Positions 1 through 12,403 of a DNA stretch of 64,000 nucleotides are shown piece after piece. The notes below the pieces were generated by a model, which saw nothing but the letters and a program-made list of their open reading frames with translations, did no database searches and was not told where the DNA came from. Every line of letters starts with the position of its first letter. Position 1 is the first letter of the stretch. A program made the position numbers and the translations under genes. The DNA comes from Parachlamydiales bacterium. GTDB taxonomy: Bacteria; Chlamydiota; Chlamydiia; Chlamydiales; Rhabdochlamydiaceae. Where the stretch lies: contig JAHFTQ010000007.1 of NCBI GenBank assembly GCA_023265455.1, positions 60,938-124,937 of the forward strand. The letters run 5' to 3'.

Positions 1-1493
1 CCGGTAGTTCTACCCTGGTTGCCAGAAACCATCACTCCTTTGAGGCGGCCGACAATGGCTCCTTTCATAGGGCCGTAGCTGTCAAAAATCGAGGTTAAAA
101 TTCCAAGGCCGCGAGTGACGGTGAGGAATTCACCACGGTAGCCCATGAGGCCTCTTGTGGGGAGGAAAAACTGGAGCGTTGTGATGCCGTGTTCGTTGGT
201 TTCAAGAAGGCGCAGCTCACCGCGGCGGCGAGAGAGCTCTTCAATGACTTGTCCTGAATATTCTTGGGGGACTTCAATGTGAACATTTTCCATCGGTTCG
301 GATTGGACACCGTCAATGGTTCTCAAGATCACTTTGGGTTTAGAGATGAGGAATTCATATCCTTCACGGCGCATCGCTTCGAGAAGAACGGCAAGGTGGA
401 GTTCTCCACGGCCGCACACTTCCATGGCGTCTTCTCGTTTTTGTTCGATCTTTAAAGAGATGTTAGCCCGTTTTTCTTGGAGAAGGCGGTCACGGATTTT
501 ATTCATCGTGACGTGCTTGCCTTCTTTTCCAACGAAGGGGCCGTTGTTGACCATCACTTCGATATTGAGGGTAGGTTCAGCAAGATGGATAGGAGGAAGC
601 TGTACGGGGTTGGCAGGATCGCAGAGGGTATCTCCAATCGTGACGTCAGGAACACCGGCAATGCTGATGATATCGCCGACACCGGCCTCTTCCATTTCAA
701 CTTTTTGAAGACCGAGGTGGCCTTCGATTCTAATGACTTTATGCGAGGTCGGATGGCCATCTTTATTAATACGAGCGATGGTCTGTCCCACTTTCAGGGT
801 TCCTTCTAAAATTCTTCCGCAGGCTTGGCGTCCGACGTAATCGTCGTAGGTGAGAGTTGTCGCTTGCATCAAGAAGGGGAGCTCGAGGCTTCCAGGTGGA
901 GCGGGGACAAAGGCGATGATTTTTTGAAAAAGAGGTTTGAGATCGACTCTAGGGTCTTCGAGGTTTTGCATCGCAAAACCTTGGATTCCGGAGGCATAGA
1001 TCACCGGAAAATCGAGTTGCTCATCGGTAGCGCCCAGTTCAACAAAGAGGTCGAAGGTCAGATTAAGGGCTCGGTCGGGGTTAGCATGGGGTCTATCGAT
1101 TTTGTTCAGAACAACGATCGGGCGAAGTCCCATTTTTAATGCCTGGGACAGCACAAAGCGTGTTTGTGGCATAGGCCCTTCTTGGGCATCCACAATTAGA
1201 AGCACCGAGTTGACTAAGCCTAAAACCCTTTCAACTTCTCCAGAAAAGTCAGCATGGCCAGGGGTATCGATGATGTTGATTTTGTAGTCTTCGTAAAAAA
1301 TACTGGTATGTTTAGCGAAGATTGTAATTCCGCGCTCTTTTTCTTGATCATTGCTATCGAGAACTCTCTCGGGAACCTTCTCATTTTCACGAAAGATAGC
1401 AGATTGTTTTAAGAATTGGTCTAAGAGCGTAGTCTTGCCATGGTCAATGTGGGCAACGATTGCGATATTGCGGATTTTTTCTGGTTTATACAT
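1..1493 (-). CDS. typA: Translational GTPase TypA/BipA (partial, 3' end outside window)
   Basis: Reverse-strand reading from ATG at 1493 gives [30 protein letters not shown]...[16 protein letters not shown]...NKIDRP...; open to the window edge, hence missing from the ORF track. Confidence 0.95.
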   Translation of the reverse strand, partial: MYKPEKIRNIAIVAHIDHGKTTLLDQFLKQSAIFRENEKVPERVLDSNDQEKERGITIFAKHTSIFYEDYKINIIDTPGHADFSGEVERVLGLVNSVLLIVDAQEGPMPQTRFVLSQALKMGLRPIVVLNKIDRPHANPDRALNLTFDLFVELGATDEQLDFPVIYASGIQGFAMQNLEDPRVDLKPLFQKIIAFVPAPPGSLELPFLMQATTLTYDDYVGRQACGRILEGTLKVGQTIARINKDGHPTSHKVIRIEGHLGLQKVEMEEAGVGDIISIAGVPDVTIGDTLCDPANPVQLPPIHLAEPTLNIEVMVNNGPFVGKEGKHVTMNKIRDRLLQEKRANISLKIEQKREDAMEVCGRGELHLAVLLEAMRREGYEFLISKPKVILRTIDGVQSEPMENVHIEVPQEYSGQVIEELSRRRGELRLLETNEHGITTLQFFLPTRGLMGYRGEFLTVTRGLGILTSIFDSYGPMKGAIVGRLKGVMVSGNQGRTT

Positions 1494-1539
1494 AAATTTA
1501 AGGGCAAATCGTACCACAGAGCTCTAATCTGAAGCAATC

Positions 1540-2586
1540 TTAATCGGTTGAAGACTCTGAATCCTCAAAAGATTGCGTAGACTCTAAAGAACTTGAGGCA
1601 GATAAGGTGGCCTTAGTCCGGGCACAGATGACGGTGATATTGTCACTGCTGGTTTTAAGGGCATAATTGACAATACGTTGGGCCAGGAAAGGGTGGTCCC
1701 AGTTGGCAGTCAGAACGTTATCAATGAGTCCTTCGGGTGTTACGAAATCCCAAACACCATCACATCCCATCACCAGTAAATCTCCTTCTTTCAGCTGAAC
1801 AAAGGTCTGGTGGGCGTTTTGGCTAGTGGCAGTCTTGTCGTTGATTGTCATCCCTTTATCGCCCAAAGAGCGGCTGACATTGACACCATAAAATGGGAAA
1901 GGAAAGCGCCGTTCTTTGGGGTTTTTAGCTTGAGACCATATTTTGAAAAACTCAGGATCATTAAAGGCGATGCGCGCACGTTCCATGTCTTTGGGATTTG
2001 CCCAATTTCTTTCAATGGAGACGGGGAAACTATCAATAAGACCCTCAGTTGTTTTTCGAAAAACTAAAGCCTTAGAATCTCCCAAATTAGAAGTATAGAG
2101 GCGGTGAGTCAGCGAATCGAAAAAACAGAAAAGAGCTGTCGTTCCTCCTGTTGTTTCCGAGAGAGATTCATGGAAAGAGGTGTTAATGGTTTTAAATATT
2201 TTTTTCTTATCTTCTGGGTGGGTCCTGAGGAGAGTGGGGAAAGAGAGCTCATAGGTCTTCGCAGCTCTAGTAGCAATGACCCCGTTCTCTCCATGCCCAT
2301 CGAAGATTCCCATCATAAATCCTTCAGGGATCTTGCAGTGAAAATGGGCATCTTCCATTTCTTTTCTTTTCCCCTGGTTTTTGGCGGAGTCTACCTGGAG
2401 CTGAAGAGGGTTTGAGGGAGGCGGCAGGTCAAATGCTGTAGGGGTTTTGGCAGTATTGCCGCTTTCCCTAAGGGCTTTTTCGTAAAAATTTCTCCGAAGC
2501 TTTTCATCGAGAGGAGAGAGAGTCACGTGGGATGTTTGACTGTTTGTAGTCTGAGTTGCAGTGGAAAAACCGATCTTTTGAGCCAT
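1540..2586 (-). CDS. PP2C-family serine/threonine phosphatase
   Basis: KEMEDAHFH, MGIFDGHGENGVIA, LGDSKALVF, VMGCDGVWDFV motifs. Confidence 0.88.
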   Translation of the reverse strand: MAQKIGFSTATQTTNSQTSHVTLSPLDEKLRRNFYEKALRESGNTAKTPTAFDLPPPSNPLQLQVDSAKNQGKRKEMEDAHFHCKIPEGFMMGIFDGHGENGVIATRAAKTYELSFPTLLRTHPEDKKKIFKTINTSFHESLSETTGGTTALFCFFDSLTHRLYTSNLGDSKALVFRKTTEGLIDSFPVSIERNWANPKDMERARIAFNDPEFFKIWSQAKNPKERRFPFPFYGVNVSRSLGDKGMTINDKTATSQNAHQTFVQLKEGDLLVMGCDGVWDFVTPEGLIDNVLTANWDHPFLAQRIVNYALKTSSDNITVICARTKATLSASSSLESTQSFEDSESSTD

Positions 2587-2701
2587 CTTAAGTCCTCTTT
2601 ATTCTTTGGAAAAGAATATTTCACAAAAACTTTTTTTTCCAAGAACTATTTTTGCTGGAAGAAAAATAATTTTGGGGATACAATTTTGCTGCGGGGTATT
2701 T

Positions 2702-2866
2702 ATGAACCTATCTCACTATTCTAAACATGTGCTTTTCGAGTCTTTTTCCGTTCCTTCCAAAGCCGCTTCTTGGCCTACTTGTTCAAGTATGTCCTGCGAA
2801 GCGGCTTTGAAAAAAACGAAAAAATCCTTCAAAAATCCCATATTTACAATAGTGAGATAGGTTCAT
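2702..2866. repeat. 165-bp imperfect palindrome (E1) between PP2C and mgtE
   Basis: Perfect 19-bp outer arms ATGAACCTATCTCACTATT (2702-2720) / AATAGTGAGATAGGTTCAT (2848-2866); inner AAAGCCGCTTC/GAAGCGGCTTT; centre TACTTGTTCAAGTA. Confidence 0.9.
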
Positions 2867-4292
2867 GCTAGGTGATCAAAATTCACTCATGTCGTCAACA
2901 AGCCAGCTGGATGGGATTTTAAAAGAAAAGCTGGATGAGGCGTTTCATCAACAAACTTCAAAAGTTATTTTACAAGATATTGTCAAGATTGCCTCTGAAC
3001 ATGCCCCTATCGATTTGGCTTATGCAGTATCCCGTTTACCCCCCGATGCCCGCCCTGTTATTTATGATAATCTCTTAGATAGGGAAGGAAAGATTGCGTT
3101 CATGATCAATACGGACGCGAGTACCCGCACCGTGGTTTTTCGTCATATCTCTGACTTAGAAGCTAAAAAATTAATTGAACAAATGCCGCCCGATGATGCG
3201 GTGGCTGTCTTAGAAGATATGTCGGAAAGACGGGTTCGCCGGGTTCTTGATATGCTAGAGCCTTCTAAAGCGGCGCGTATCCGAGAAATTAAGCAACATC
3301 AGAGAAATACCGCAGGTCGTCTGATGACCAATGAATTTTTTGCTTTTCCAACCGATTATACAATTGGGGAAGCCGCCGCTTATATCCGTTCCCATCCCGG
3401 GATAGATCTGGCTCGTCAGATTTTTGTTTTAAACGAAGCAGGACAGCTTCAAGGCTATGTGCCCGCTCGAAACCTCATCATCAACCCTTCTCATCTCCCT
3501 TTAAAACAGGTCATGCGGCCTGTGCTGCAAAAGGTGAATGCTGAAGCCTCTCGTGAAGAAGTCGTTGATATTGTGGAGCGGTATAAACTCCCCGCGCTTC
3601 CCGTTGTCAATGCTGATGATTTCTTAGTTGGCGTGATTACTCACGAAGATGCCATGGAGGCGATGGAAGATATTGCCGATGCAACGATTGCTCAAATGGC
3701 AGGTACGGGGGAAAATGTCCGGGAATACATTCCCACTTGGAGGCGGCTTTTAGCGCGCGCTCCTTGGCTCTTAGTCACCTTAGTAGCTGGGCTTGTCAAT
3801 GTCGGCGTAATGTCGTCTTTTCAGGGTTATGCGGAAGGGGCTTTGACGTTTGTCTTATTCTTCGTTCCCTTGATTAGCGGGCTCTCAGGAAATATTGGTC
3901 TGCAATGCAGTACGGTGCTCGTGCGCAGTATGGCAACAGGAGCGTTTTCTGCCGGAACCAAAAGCGAAGCGGTTATTAAAGAAATGATCATTGGTTTTTC
4001 CACAGGCGTTATTTTTGGAATCATCGCAGGCCTTTTAGTCTGGGGGCTGGATCTGATTGGGGTCTCCGGCATTGAAGTTAACCCGGGGGTTGTCGGAATC
4101 ATCGTCGGAATCGGTCTTTGGGGAGCTTGCCTAGCAAGTACTTTGCTGGGAGTATTTTCACCCTTATTCTTTGTAAGGGTGGGGATTGATCCGGCTATTG
4201 CCTCCGGACCGATTGTCACGGCTTTTAATGATTTTCTTTCAATGTCGATTTATTTCTTGATCGCAATTGGCCTTAAAGCGCTTCTGCTCTAA
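2865..4292 (+). CDS. mgtE: Magnesium transporter MgtE
   Basis: MgtE N domain (LPPDARPVIYDNL..), CBS pair, C-terminal membrane domain with SGLSGNIGLQCSTVLVRSMATG; true start may be ATG at 2889 because 2865 lies in the palindrome arm. Confidence 0.93.
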   Translation: MLGDQNSLMSSTSQLDGILKEKLDEAFHQQTSKVILQDIVKIASEHAPIDLAYAVSRLPPDARPVIYDNLLDREGKIAFMINTDASTRTVVFRHISDLEAKKLIEQMPPDDAVAVLEDMSERRVRRVLDMLEPSKAARIREIKQHQRNTAGRLMTNEFFAFPTDYTIGEAAAYIRSHPGIDLARQIFVLNEAGQLQGYVPARNLIINPSHLPLKQVMRPVLQKVNAEASREEVVDIVERYKLPALPVVNADDFLVGVITHEDAMEAMEDIADATIAQMAGTGENVREYIPTWRRLLARAPWLLVTLVAGLVNVGVMSSFQGYAEGALTFVLFFVPLISGLSGNIGLQCSTVLVRSMATGAFSAGTKSEAVIKEMIIGFSTGVIFGIIAGLLVWGLDLIGVSGIEVNPGVVGIIVGIGLWGACLASTLLGVFSPLFFVRVGIDPAIASGPIVTAFNDFLSMSIYFLIAIGLKALLL

Positions 4293-4347
4293 ATTGGACT
4301 TGCAAAGTCCAAAAAACCCCAAAAAATGGACTTTTCAAGGCCAAAAA
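4293..4347 (+). repeat. 55-bp direct repeat copy 1 (contains TTGGACTTGCAAAGTCCAA palindrome)
   Basis: attggacttgcaaagtccaaaaaaccccaaaaaatggacttttcaaggccaaaaa. Confidence 0.9.
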
Positions 4348-4400
4348 TAAAATTTACGCGTAAGCGACTGTTAGCAAGGATGTTAATTGCGGATTTGATA

Positions 4401-4455
4401 ATTGGACTTGCAAAGTCCAAAAAATGTGGTAAAATGGACTTTTCAAGGCCAAAAA
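4401..4455 (+). repeat. 55-bp direct repeat copy 2, directly upstream of the DUF4143 ATPase
   Basis: attggacttgcaaagtccaaaaaatgtggtaaaatggacttttcaaggccaaaaa; same as copy 1 except the central ccccaa/tgtggt segment. Confidence 0.9.
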
Positions 4456-4464
4456 GCAGTATAT

Positions 4465-5616
4465 ATGTATAAGCGATTGCTAAAGAGACCCTTAGAGGGT
4501 GGACAAAGTTTCTTCCTTTTCGGCCCGCGAGGGACCGGAAAGACCTCGTGGGTGCGGGATAACATTCCAGGAGGGCTATCCATTGACCTTCTTGAGACGA
4601 GTGCATTTGTTGACTTGTCCGCCCGTCCTGATAGGCTAGAGCAAATGATTCCTCCGGGATTTGAAGATTGGATTATCATTGATGAGGTCCAGAAAATTCC
4701 TGAGCTTTTGAACGAAGTGCACCGTCTCATCGAAAAATCCCACTATAAATTCATTCTTACAGGATCCAGCGCACGCAGTCTTAGGAAAAAGAGAGTCAAT
4801 CTTTTGGCAGGCCGGGCCCTTTCATTTAAGCTTTTCCCTTTGACAGCATTAGAACTTCAAAAAGATTTTCAGCTGCAAAAATCTGTCAGATTTGGCCATC
4901 TGCCCTATGTCTTTTCAAAAAATAGTGACCAGGCGATCCGAGATTACTTGGAAGCCTATACCCAGACCTATTTAAGGGAAGAGGTTATGCAGGAGGCGTT
5001 GACACGCAATATCGGGGCTTTTTCCCGTTTTTTAGAGGTGGCTAGTTTTTCACAGGGCCAGGTTATTAATGTTTCAGAAGTCGCTAGAGAATCTTCGATT
5101 CACCGCAAGGTAGTCGAAGATTATTTTCAGATCACTGAGGATCTGCTTTTGGCTCAAAGAATTCCCGTTTTTACGAAGAGGGCAAAGAGAAAGTTGATTG
5201 CCCACTCTAAGTTTTATTTTTTTGACTCAGGAGTTTTTCAAGCGATTAGGCCTCGCGGTCCTTATGATTTAGCAGAAGGGATTGAAGGAATTGCCTTGGA
5301 AACATTAGTTTATCAAGAGCTCCAAGCAATTAATCATTACTTTAATTTCCAATATCAAGTTTACTTTTGGCGAACTTCTGACAAGGTCGAAGTCGATTTT
5401 GTTCTTTACGGGCCCCAAGGCATTCTTGCTATTGAAGTCAAAAGATCAGAAACGATCGATTCTAAAGATTTGAGAGGTCTTCGATTGTTTGGGGAAGATT
5501 ATCCCGAAGCTAAATTATTCCTTTTTTACGGGGGAAAAAGAAAAGAATTTGTCGATAATATTCAAATCATTCCCTTGGAAGAGGCGCTCCCTTCTCTTGC
5601 CAATCTATTAGCGTGA
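4465..5616 (+). CDS. AAA_14/DUF4143 family ATPase
   Basis: MYKRLLKRPLEGGQSFFLFGPRGTGKTSWV (Walker A), IIIDEVQKIPELL (Walker B), FILTGSSARSLR, C-terminal VDFVL..LAIEVKRS nuclease-like segment; start moved downstream from the ORF-track start at 4402, which lies in the repeat. Confidence 0.87.
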   Translation: MYKRLLKRPLEGGQSFFLFGPRGTGKTSWVRDNIPGGLSIDLLETSAFVDLSARPDRLEQMIPPGFEDWIIIDEVQKIPELLNEVHRLIEKSHYKFILTGSSARSLRKKRVNLLAGRALSFKLFPLTALELQKDFQLQKSVRFGHLPYVFSKNSDQAIRDYLEAYTQTYLREEVMQEALTRNIGAFSRFLEVASFSQGQVINVSEVARESSIHRKVVEDYFQITEDLLLAQRIPVFTKRAKRKLIAHSKFYFFDSGVFQAIRPRGPYDLAEGIEGIALETLVYQELQAINHYFNFQYQVYFWRTSDKVEVDFVLYGPQGILAIEVKRSETIDSKDLRGLRLFGEDYPEAKLFLFYGGKRKEFVDNIQIIPLEEALPSLANLLA

Positions 5617-5681
5617 ATTTTCGCTAGCGATTTTGAGGGATTTAAGATATGCTGGGGTGTAATGCTTCTTGAGTTTTTTTC

Positions 5682-8496
<2,815 letters not shown>

Positions 8497-8509
8497 GGTA
8501 AATAATACA

Positions 8510-10978
8510 ATGGACTATCCGCAAGACCACATGATCGTTCCCCGTAATGTCGAAGAAGAGGTCAGGGAAAGCTATATTCGGTATTCGATGTCTGTGATCA
8601 TTTCACGGGCCCTTCCCGATGTGCGTGACGGCCTCAAACCCTCACAGCGCAGGATTCTCTTTGCGATGCGCCAACTGAACTTGAGCCCCGGCGGCAAGCA
8701 CCGTAAATGCGCCAAGATCTGCGGTGACACCTCAGGGGATTACCATCCACACGGTGAGACAGTCATCTATCCTACACTTGTCCGTATGGGGCAAAATTGG
8801 TTGATGCGCTACGGCCTCGTTGATGGACAGGGTAACTTCGGCTCGGTTGACGGAGACTCCCCAGCGGCGATGCGTTACACCGAAGCTCGTCTGACACATG
8901 CGGCCATGGCCCTCATGGAAGACTTGGACAAAGATACGGTTGACCATATTCCTAACTATGATGAAACCAAAGTTGAACCGACGGTTTTTCCTTCGAAGTT
9001 TCCTAACCTGCTCTGCAATGGATCTTCTGGAATCGCAGTCGGAATGGCAACCAATATTCCTCCCCATAACCTTGAAGAGCTCATCACTGCCACTATTAGA
9101 GTCATCGATAATCCTGCAACGACCATCGATGAGATCATGGAAGTGATGCCAGCTCCCGACTTCCCTACAGGGGGCGTCATTTGCGGCTACCGAGGGATCA
9201 AGGAAGCGTACCATACAGGTCGCGGGAAGCTCTTACTCCGCGGTGTGATGCATACGGAAGAAGAAGAGGGGGAGAAAGAGCGCGTTGTCATTGATGAGAT
9301 CCCTTACAACGTCAACAAATCGATTCTCATTCAGCGTATCGCCGAACTCGTCAATGAAAAGACCCTCGCTGGGATCTCTGATATTCGCGATGAGTCTGAT
9401 AAAGACGGGATGCGCATCGTCATTGAGCTCAAGCGTGGAGAAATCCCCGACGTCACTATCAACCAGCTCTACAAATTTACCGATATGCAGGTGACTTTTG
9501 GCTGCAACATGCTCGCCCTTGACAAAGGGATGCCGCGCACGATGAATATCAAGCACATGATCGCTGCGTGGATCGAGCATCGGATTGAAGTGATCCGTCG
9601 CCGCACCCGGTTTGAACTTTTAAAAGCCGAGTCTAGAGCTCACCTCTTAGAAGGTTACCTCAAGGCACTTGATCATCTCGATGCTGTCGTTCGCCTCATC
9701 CGTGAAAGTGATAACCGAGAATCTGCTAAAAATGAACTGATGGCCCATTACTCTCTATCTGAGCGTCAAGCTACTGCGGTCCTTGATCTCCGCCTATATC
9801 AACTCACGGGTCTAGAGCGCGGTAAAATCGAAGATGAATATAAAGATCTCCAACAAAAAATTGCCCACCTCCGTGCCGTCTTAGCCAGCGAGGACCTCGT
9901 CCGCGGCATCATCAAGGAAGAGCTCGAAGAGCTGCGTAAGCACCACAAAGGCGAGCGCAGAACTAAAATCGTCGCTGCTGAAGGGGAATTCCAAATGGAA
10001 GATATTATCCCCAATGAACCGGTGATTATCACCATTTCTGAAGACGACTACATCAAACGGATGCCCGTTGACACTTTCCGCGAACAACGTCGCGGAGGTC
10101 AAGGCGTTGTTGGTTTAGATATGAAACGGGAAGGGGATGCTCTCAAAGATATTTACGTCGCCTCAACCCACGACTACCTCATGATCTTCACAAATCTAGG
10201 CCGGTGCTACTGGCTCAAAGTGTGGCAGATCCCCGAAGCGGCCCGTAGATCCAAAGGCAAGCCTCTCATCAACCTCTTGGAAGACATCCAAACGGGTGAG
10301 AAGATCGCGACAGTCCTGCGTGTTCGTAGCTTTGCAGAGCCTGCCTCGATTCTTCTTGCGACCAAAAAAGGTGTCGTTAAAAAGACTATCCTCTCCGAGT
10401 TTAGCTCGATGCGGCGCAAAGGCGTCTATGCGATCAATATCGATGAAGGGGATGAAGTCATCGCTGCTCGCCTCGTCTCAGAAGGTCAGCAGATCATGCT
10501 TTTCACAAGGAACGCGATGGCAGTCAGGTTTGATGAAAACCTCATCCGCGCTATTGGCCGCGTGGCCCGCGGAGTCCGCGGCGTGATGCTCAAAAATGAA
10601 AGCGACTATGTCGTCTCTTGTGAAATCGTCACACCCGATCAAAACCTTCTCATCGTCTGCGAAAATGGGTTTGGAAAACGCTCCCTCGTGGAAGATTTCC
10701 GTCAGACCAATCGCGGCGGCGTGGGAGTCCGCTCGATCATCACCAGTGAACGCAACGGCCTTGTCGTGAGTGCACTCTCTGTCACCGACCGTGACAGCGT
10801 TGTCGTGATGTCAGAGCTCGGACAGACGCTTCGCATGCCGATGAAAGATGTCCGTGTGATGGGCCGCTCGACACAAGGCGTTCGCCTTGTCAATCTTCCC
10901 AAAGAAGATAAAATTGTCGCCGTCCAAAAAATTGAGGAGATTTCCTCAGGAGAAAAAGCATCTGCTAATCTCATTTGA
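8510..10978 (+). CDS. gyrA: DNA gyrase subunit A
   Basis: SYIRYSMSVIISRALPDVRDGLKPSQRRIL, YHPHGETVIYPTLVRM. Confidence 0.97.
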   Translation: MDYPQDHMIVPRNVEEEVRESYIRYSMSVIISRALPDVRDGLKPSQRRILFAMRQLNLSPGGKHRKCAKICGDTSGDYHPHGETVIYPTLVRMGQNWLMRYGLVDGQGNFGSVDGDSPAAMRYTEARLTHAAMALMEDLDKDTVDHIPNYDETKVEPTVFPSKFPNLLCNGSSGIAVGMATNIPPHNLEELITATIRVIDNPATTIDEIMEVMPAPDFPTGGVICGYRGIKEAYHTGRGKLLLRGVMHTEEEEGEKERVVIDEIPYNVNKSILIQRIAELVNEKTLAGISDIRDESDKDGMRIVIELKRGEIPDVTINQLYKFTDMQVTFGCNMLALDKGMPRTMNIKHMIAAWIEHRIEVIRRRTRFELLKAESRAHLLEGYLKALDHLDAVVRLIRESDNRESAKNELMAHYSLSERQATAVLDLRLYQLTGLERGKIEDEYKDLQQKIAHLRAVLASEDLVRGIIKEELEELRKHHKGERRTKIVAAEGEFQMEDIIPNEPVIITISEDDYIKRMPVDTFREQRRGGQGVVGLDMKREGDALKDIYVASTHDYLMIFTNLGRCYWLKVWQIPEAARRSKGKPLINLLEDIQTGEKIATVLRVRSFAEPASILLATKKGVVKKTILSEFSSMRRKGVYAINIDEGDEVIAARLVSEGQQIMLFTRNAMAVRFDENLIRAIGRVARGVRGVMLKNESDYVVSCEIVTPDQNLLIVCENGFGKRSLVEDFRQTNRGGVGVRSIITSERNGLVVSALSVTDRDSVVVMSELGQTLRMPMKDVRVMGRSTQGVRLVNLPKEDKIVAVQKIEEISSGEKASANLI

Positions 10979-11567
10979 GGGAGGAGAAGGCGCGGGTAAA
11001 ACGACTCTACTCCAAAGGGTTCATGAAGAATTTAAGCGGCATGAAAAACCGGTTCTTCTAACGAGAGCCCCTGGCAGCACCATGACAGGGGAGCTTATTC
11101 GGCATCTGCTGCTCCACCATGATGAAAAAGACATCTCAACACGCTGCGAACTGTTTCTATTTTTGGCTGATCGAGCGCAGCATGTCGAGCAAGTGATCCG
11201 TCCCGCTCTTCTAAATCAGACCATTGTCCTTTGCGATCGGTTCAACGATTCAACCGTTGCCTACCAAGGGGGCGCTAGGGGATTTGATCCCGTATGGGTT
11301 CGCAAGCTGTGTCATTTTGCGACTCAAGATCTTGAACCTGACCTCACCCTCTACCTCGATATCGATCCTGAAAAAGGGCTTCAGCGTGTCCACCGTTCGA
11401 AAGACCGCATTGAAAAAGAAGATATTACCTTCCATCAAAAGATCCGCTCCACCTATCTTGAAATTGCAAAAAAAGAGCCTAAGAGGTTTCATATACTAGA
11501 TGCATCCCAATCACCCGACCACGTCTTCTCCCAAGCCTCCGCCCTTCTCCAGCCTTATTGGCAATGA
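10932..11567 (+). CDS. tmk: Thymidylate kinase (start uncertain, probably non-ATG, overlaps gyrA 3' end)
   Basis: LISFEGGEGAGKTTLLQRV, LLTRAPGSTMTGELIRHLLL, CDRFNDSTVAYQGGARG. Confidence 0.9.
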   Translation: MRRFPQEKKHLLISFEGGEGAGKTTLLQRVHEEFKRHEKPVLLTRAPGSTMTGELIRHLLLHHDEKDISTRCELFLFLADRAQHVEQVIRPALLNQTIVLCDRFNDSTVAYQGGARGFDPVWVRKLCHFATQDLEPDLTLYLDIDPEKGLQRVHRSKDRIEKEDITFHQKIRSTYLEIAKKEPKRFHILDASQSPDHVFSQASALLQPYWQ

Positions 11568-12375
11568 GAAGGCCAAAGAGATTTTAAAACGCCTTCTCTC
11601 CCATCAGGCGCTACCCACTGTGCTCCTTTTTCATGGACCTCAAGGTGTTGGCAAAAGCCATTTTGCCCTAGAAGTAGCCCGTGCCCTTGTCTCCAACACC
11701 AAAAACGAGCATCCCGATATTCACACCATCCTTCCCGATCCTAAAAGTGATCAACACCCCGTTGCCACCATCCGCGCTCTCCTCGAAGAGGCCGGTCTTC
11801 CTCCCTTTGAAGCCCCCGCCAAGATCTTCATCATCCACGATGCTGAAAAGATGCTCCCGGCTAGCTCTAATACGCTTCTTAAAACCCTCGAAGAGCCTCC
11901 GCCTCAGACCTATTTCATCCTCCTCACGAGCCAACTGGAAGCCATCTTGCCTACGATTCTTTCTCGCTGCTGCAAGATCGCTTTCTTTCCTATTTCTGAA
12001 GACTTAATTGCCAGCTATCTTGCCGAGAAACATCTCTCAACCGAAGGGAAAAGAATTGCACTCCTCTCCGAAGGCTCTCTTGCCGAGGCGATCCGCAGGG
12101 CTTCCCATCCTTCGAGCTTTCCAGCTACCGAGCTTCTTCGCATCAAAAGCTACACAGAGCTTTTTGAGTTCCTCACCCAAACCAAAGCTCTTCCCGACGA
12201 TCCCTCAGATCAAGAGGCCGATCAGATCTTTGAAGAAATTCTCTATGCTATCCGGGAGCAGGATCCTCTTAACCTTGAAAAGGCCCTTCCTCTCATTGCA
12301 AAGGCTCGCCAAGCCCTTCATCATCACGTCAAACTGAAAAATATCTTAGAGCATTTTTTTCTGGCTTTTGTGTAA
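11500..12375 (+). CDS. holB: DNA polymerase III delta' subunit
   Basis: LLFHGPQGVGKSHFALEVARAL, NTLLKTLEEPPPQTYFILLTSQLEAILPTILSRC; conserved position after tmk. Confidence 0.9.
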   Translation: MHPNHPTTSSPKPPPFSSLIGNEKAKEILKRLLSHQALPTVLLFHGPQGVGKSHFALEVARALVSNTKNEHPDIHTILPDPKSDQHPVATIRALLEEAGLPPFEAPAKIFIIHDAEKMLPASSNTLLKTLEEPPPQTYFILLTSQLEAILPTILSRCCKIAFFPISEDLIASYLAEKHLSTEGKRIALLSEGSLAEAIRRASHPSSFPATELLRIKSYTELFEFLTQTKALPDDPSDQEADQIFEEILYAIREQDPLNLEKALPLIAKARQALHHHVKLKNILEHFFLAFV

Positions 12376-12403
12376 ACTAAGAAAGTTTCCGAAGGATACC
12401 CTA

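Noticed and set aside
2527-2860. Plus-strand ORFs 2527-2724 and 2606-2860
   Set aside because: Read through the PP2C 5' end and palindrome E1; no RBS or domain support.
4289-4606. 105-aa minus-strand ORF with internal repeat FGLEKSI..FLDFASPI
   Set aside because: Translation of the 55-bp direct repeats and the antisense of the ATPase start; not a gene.
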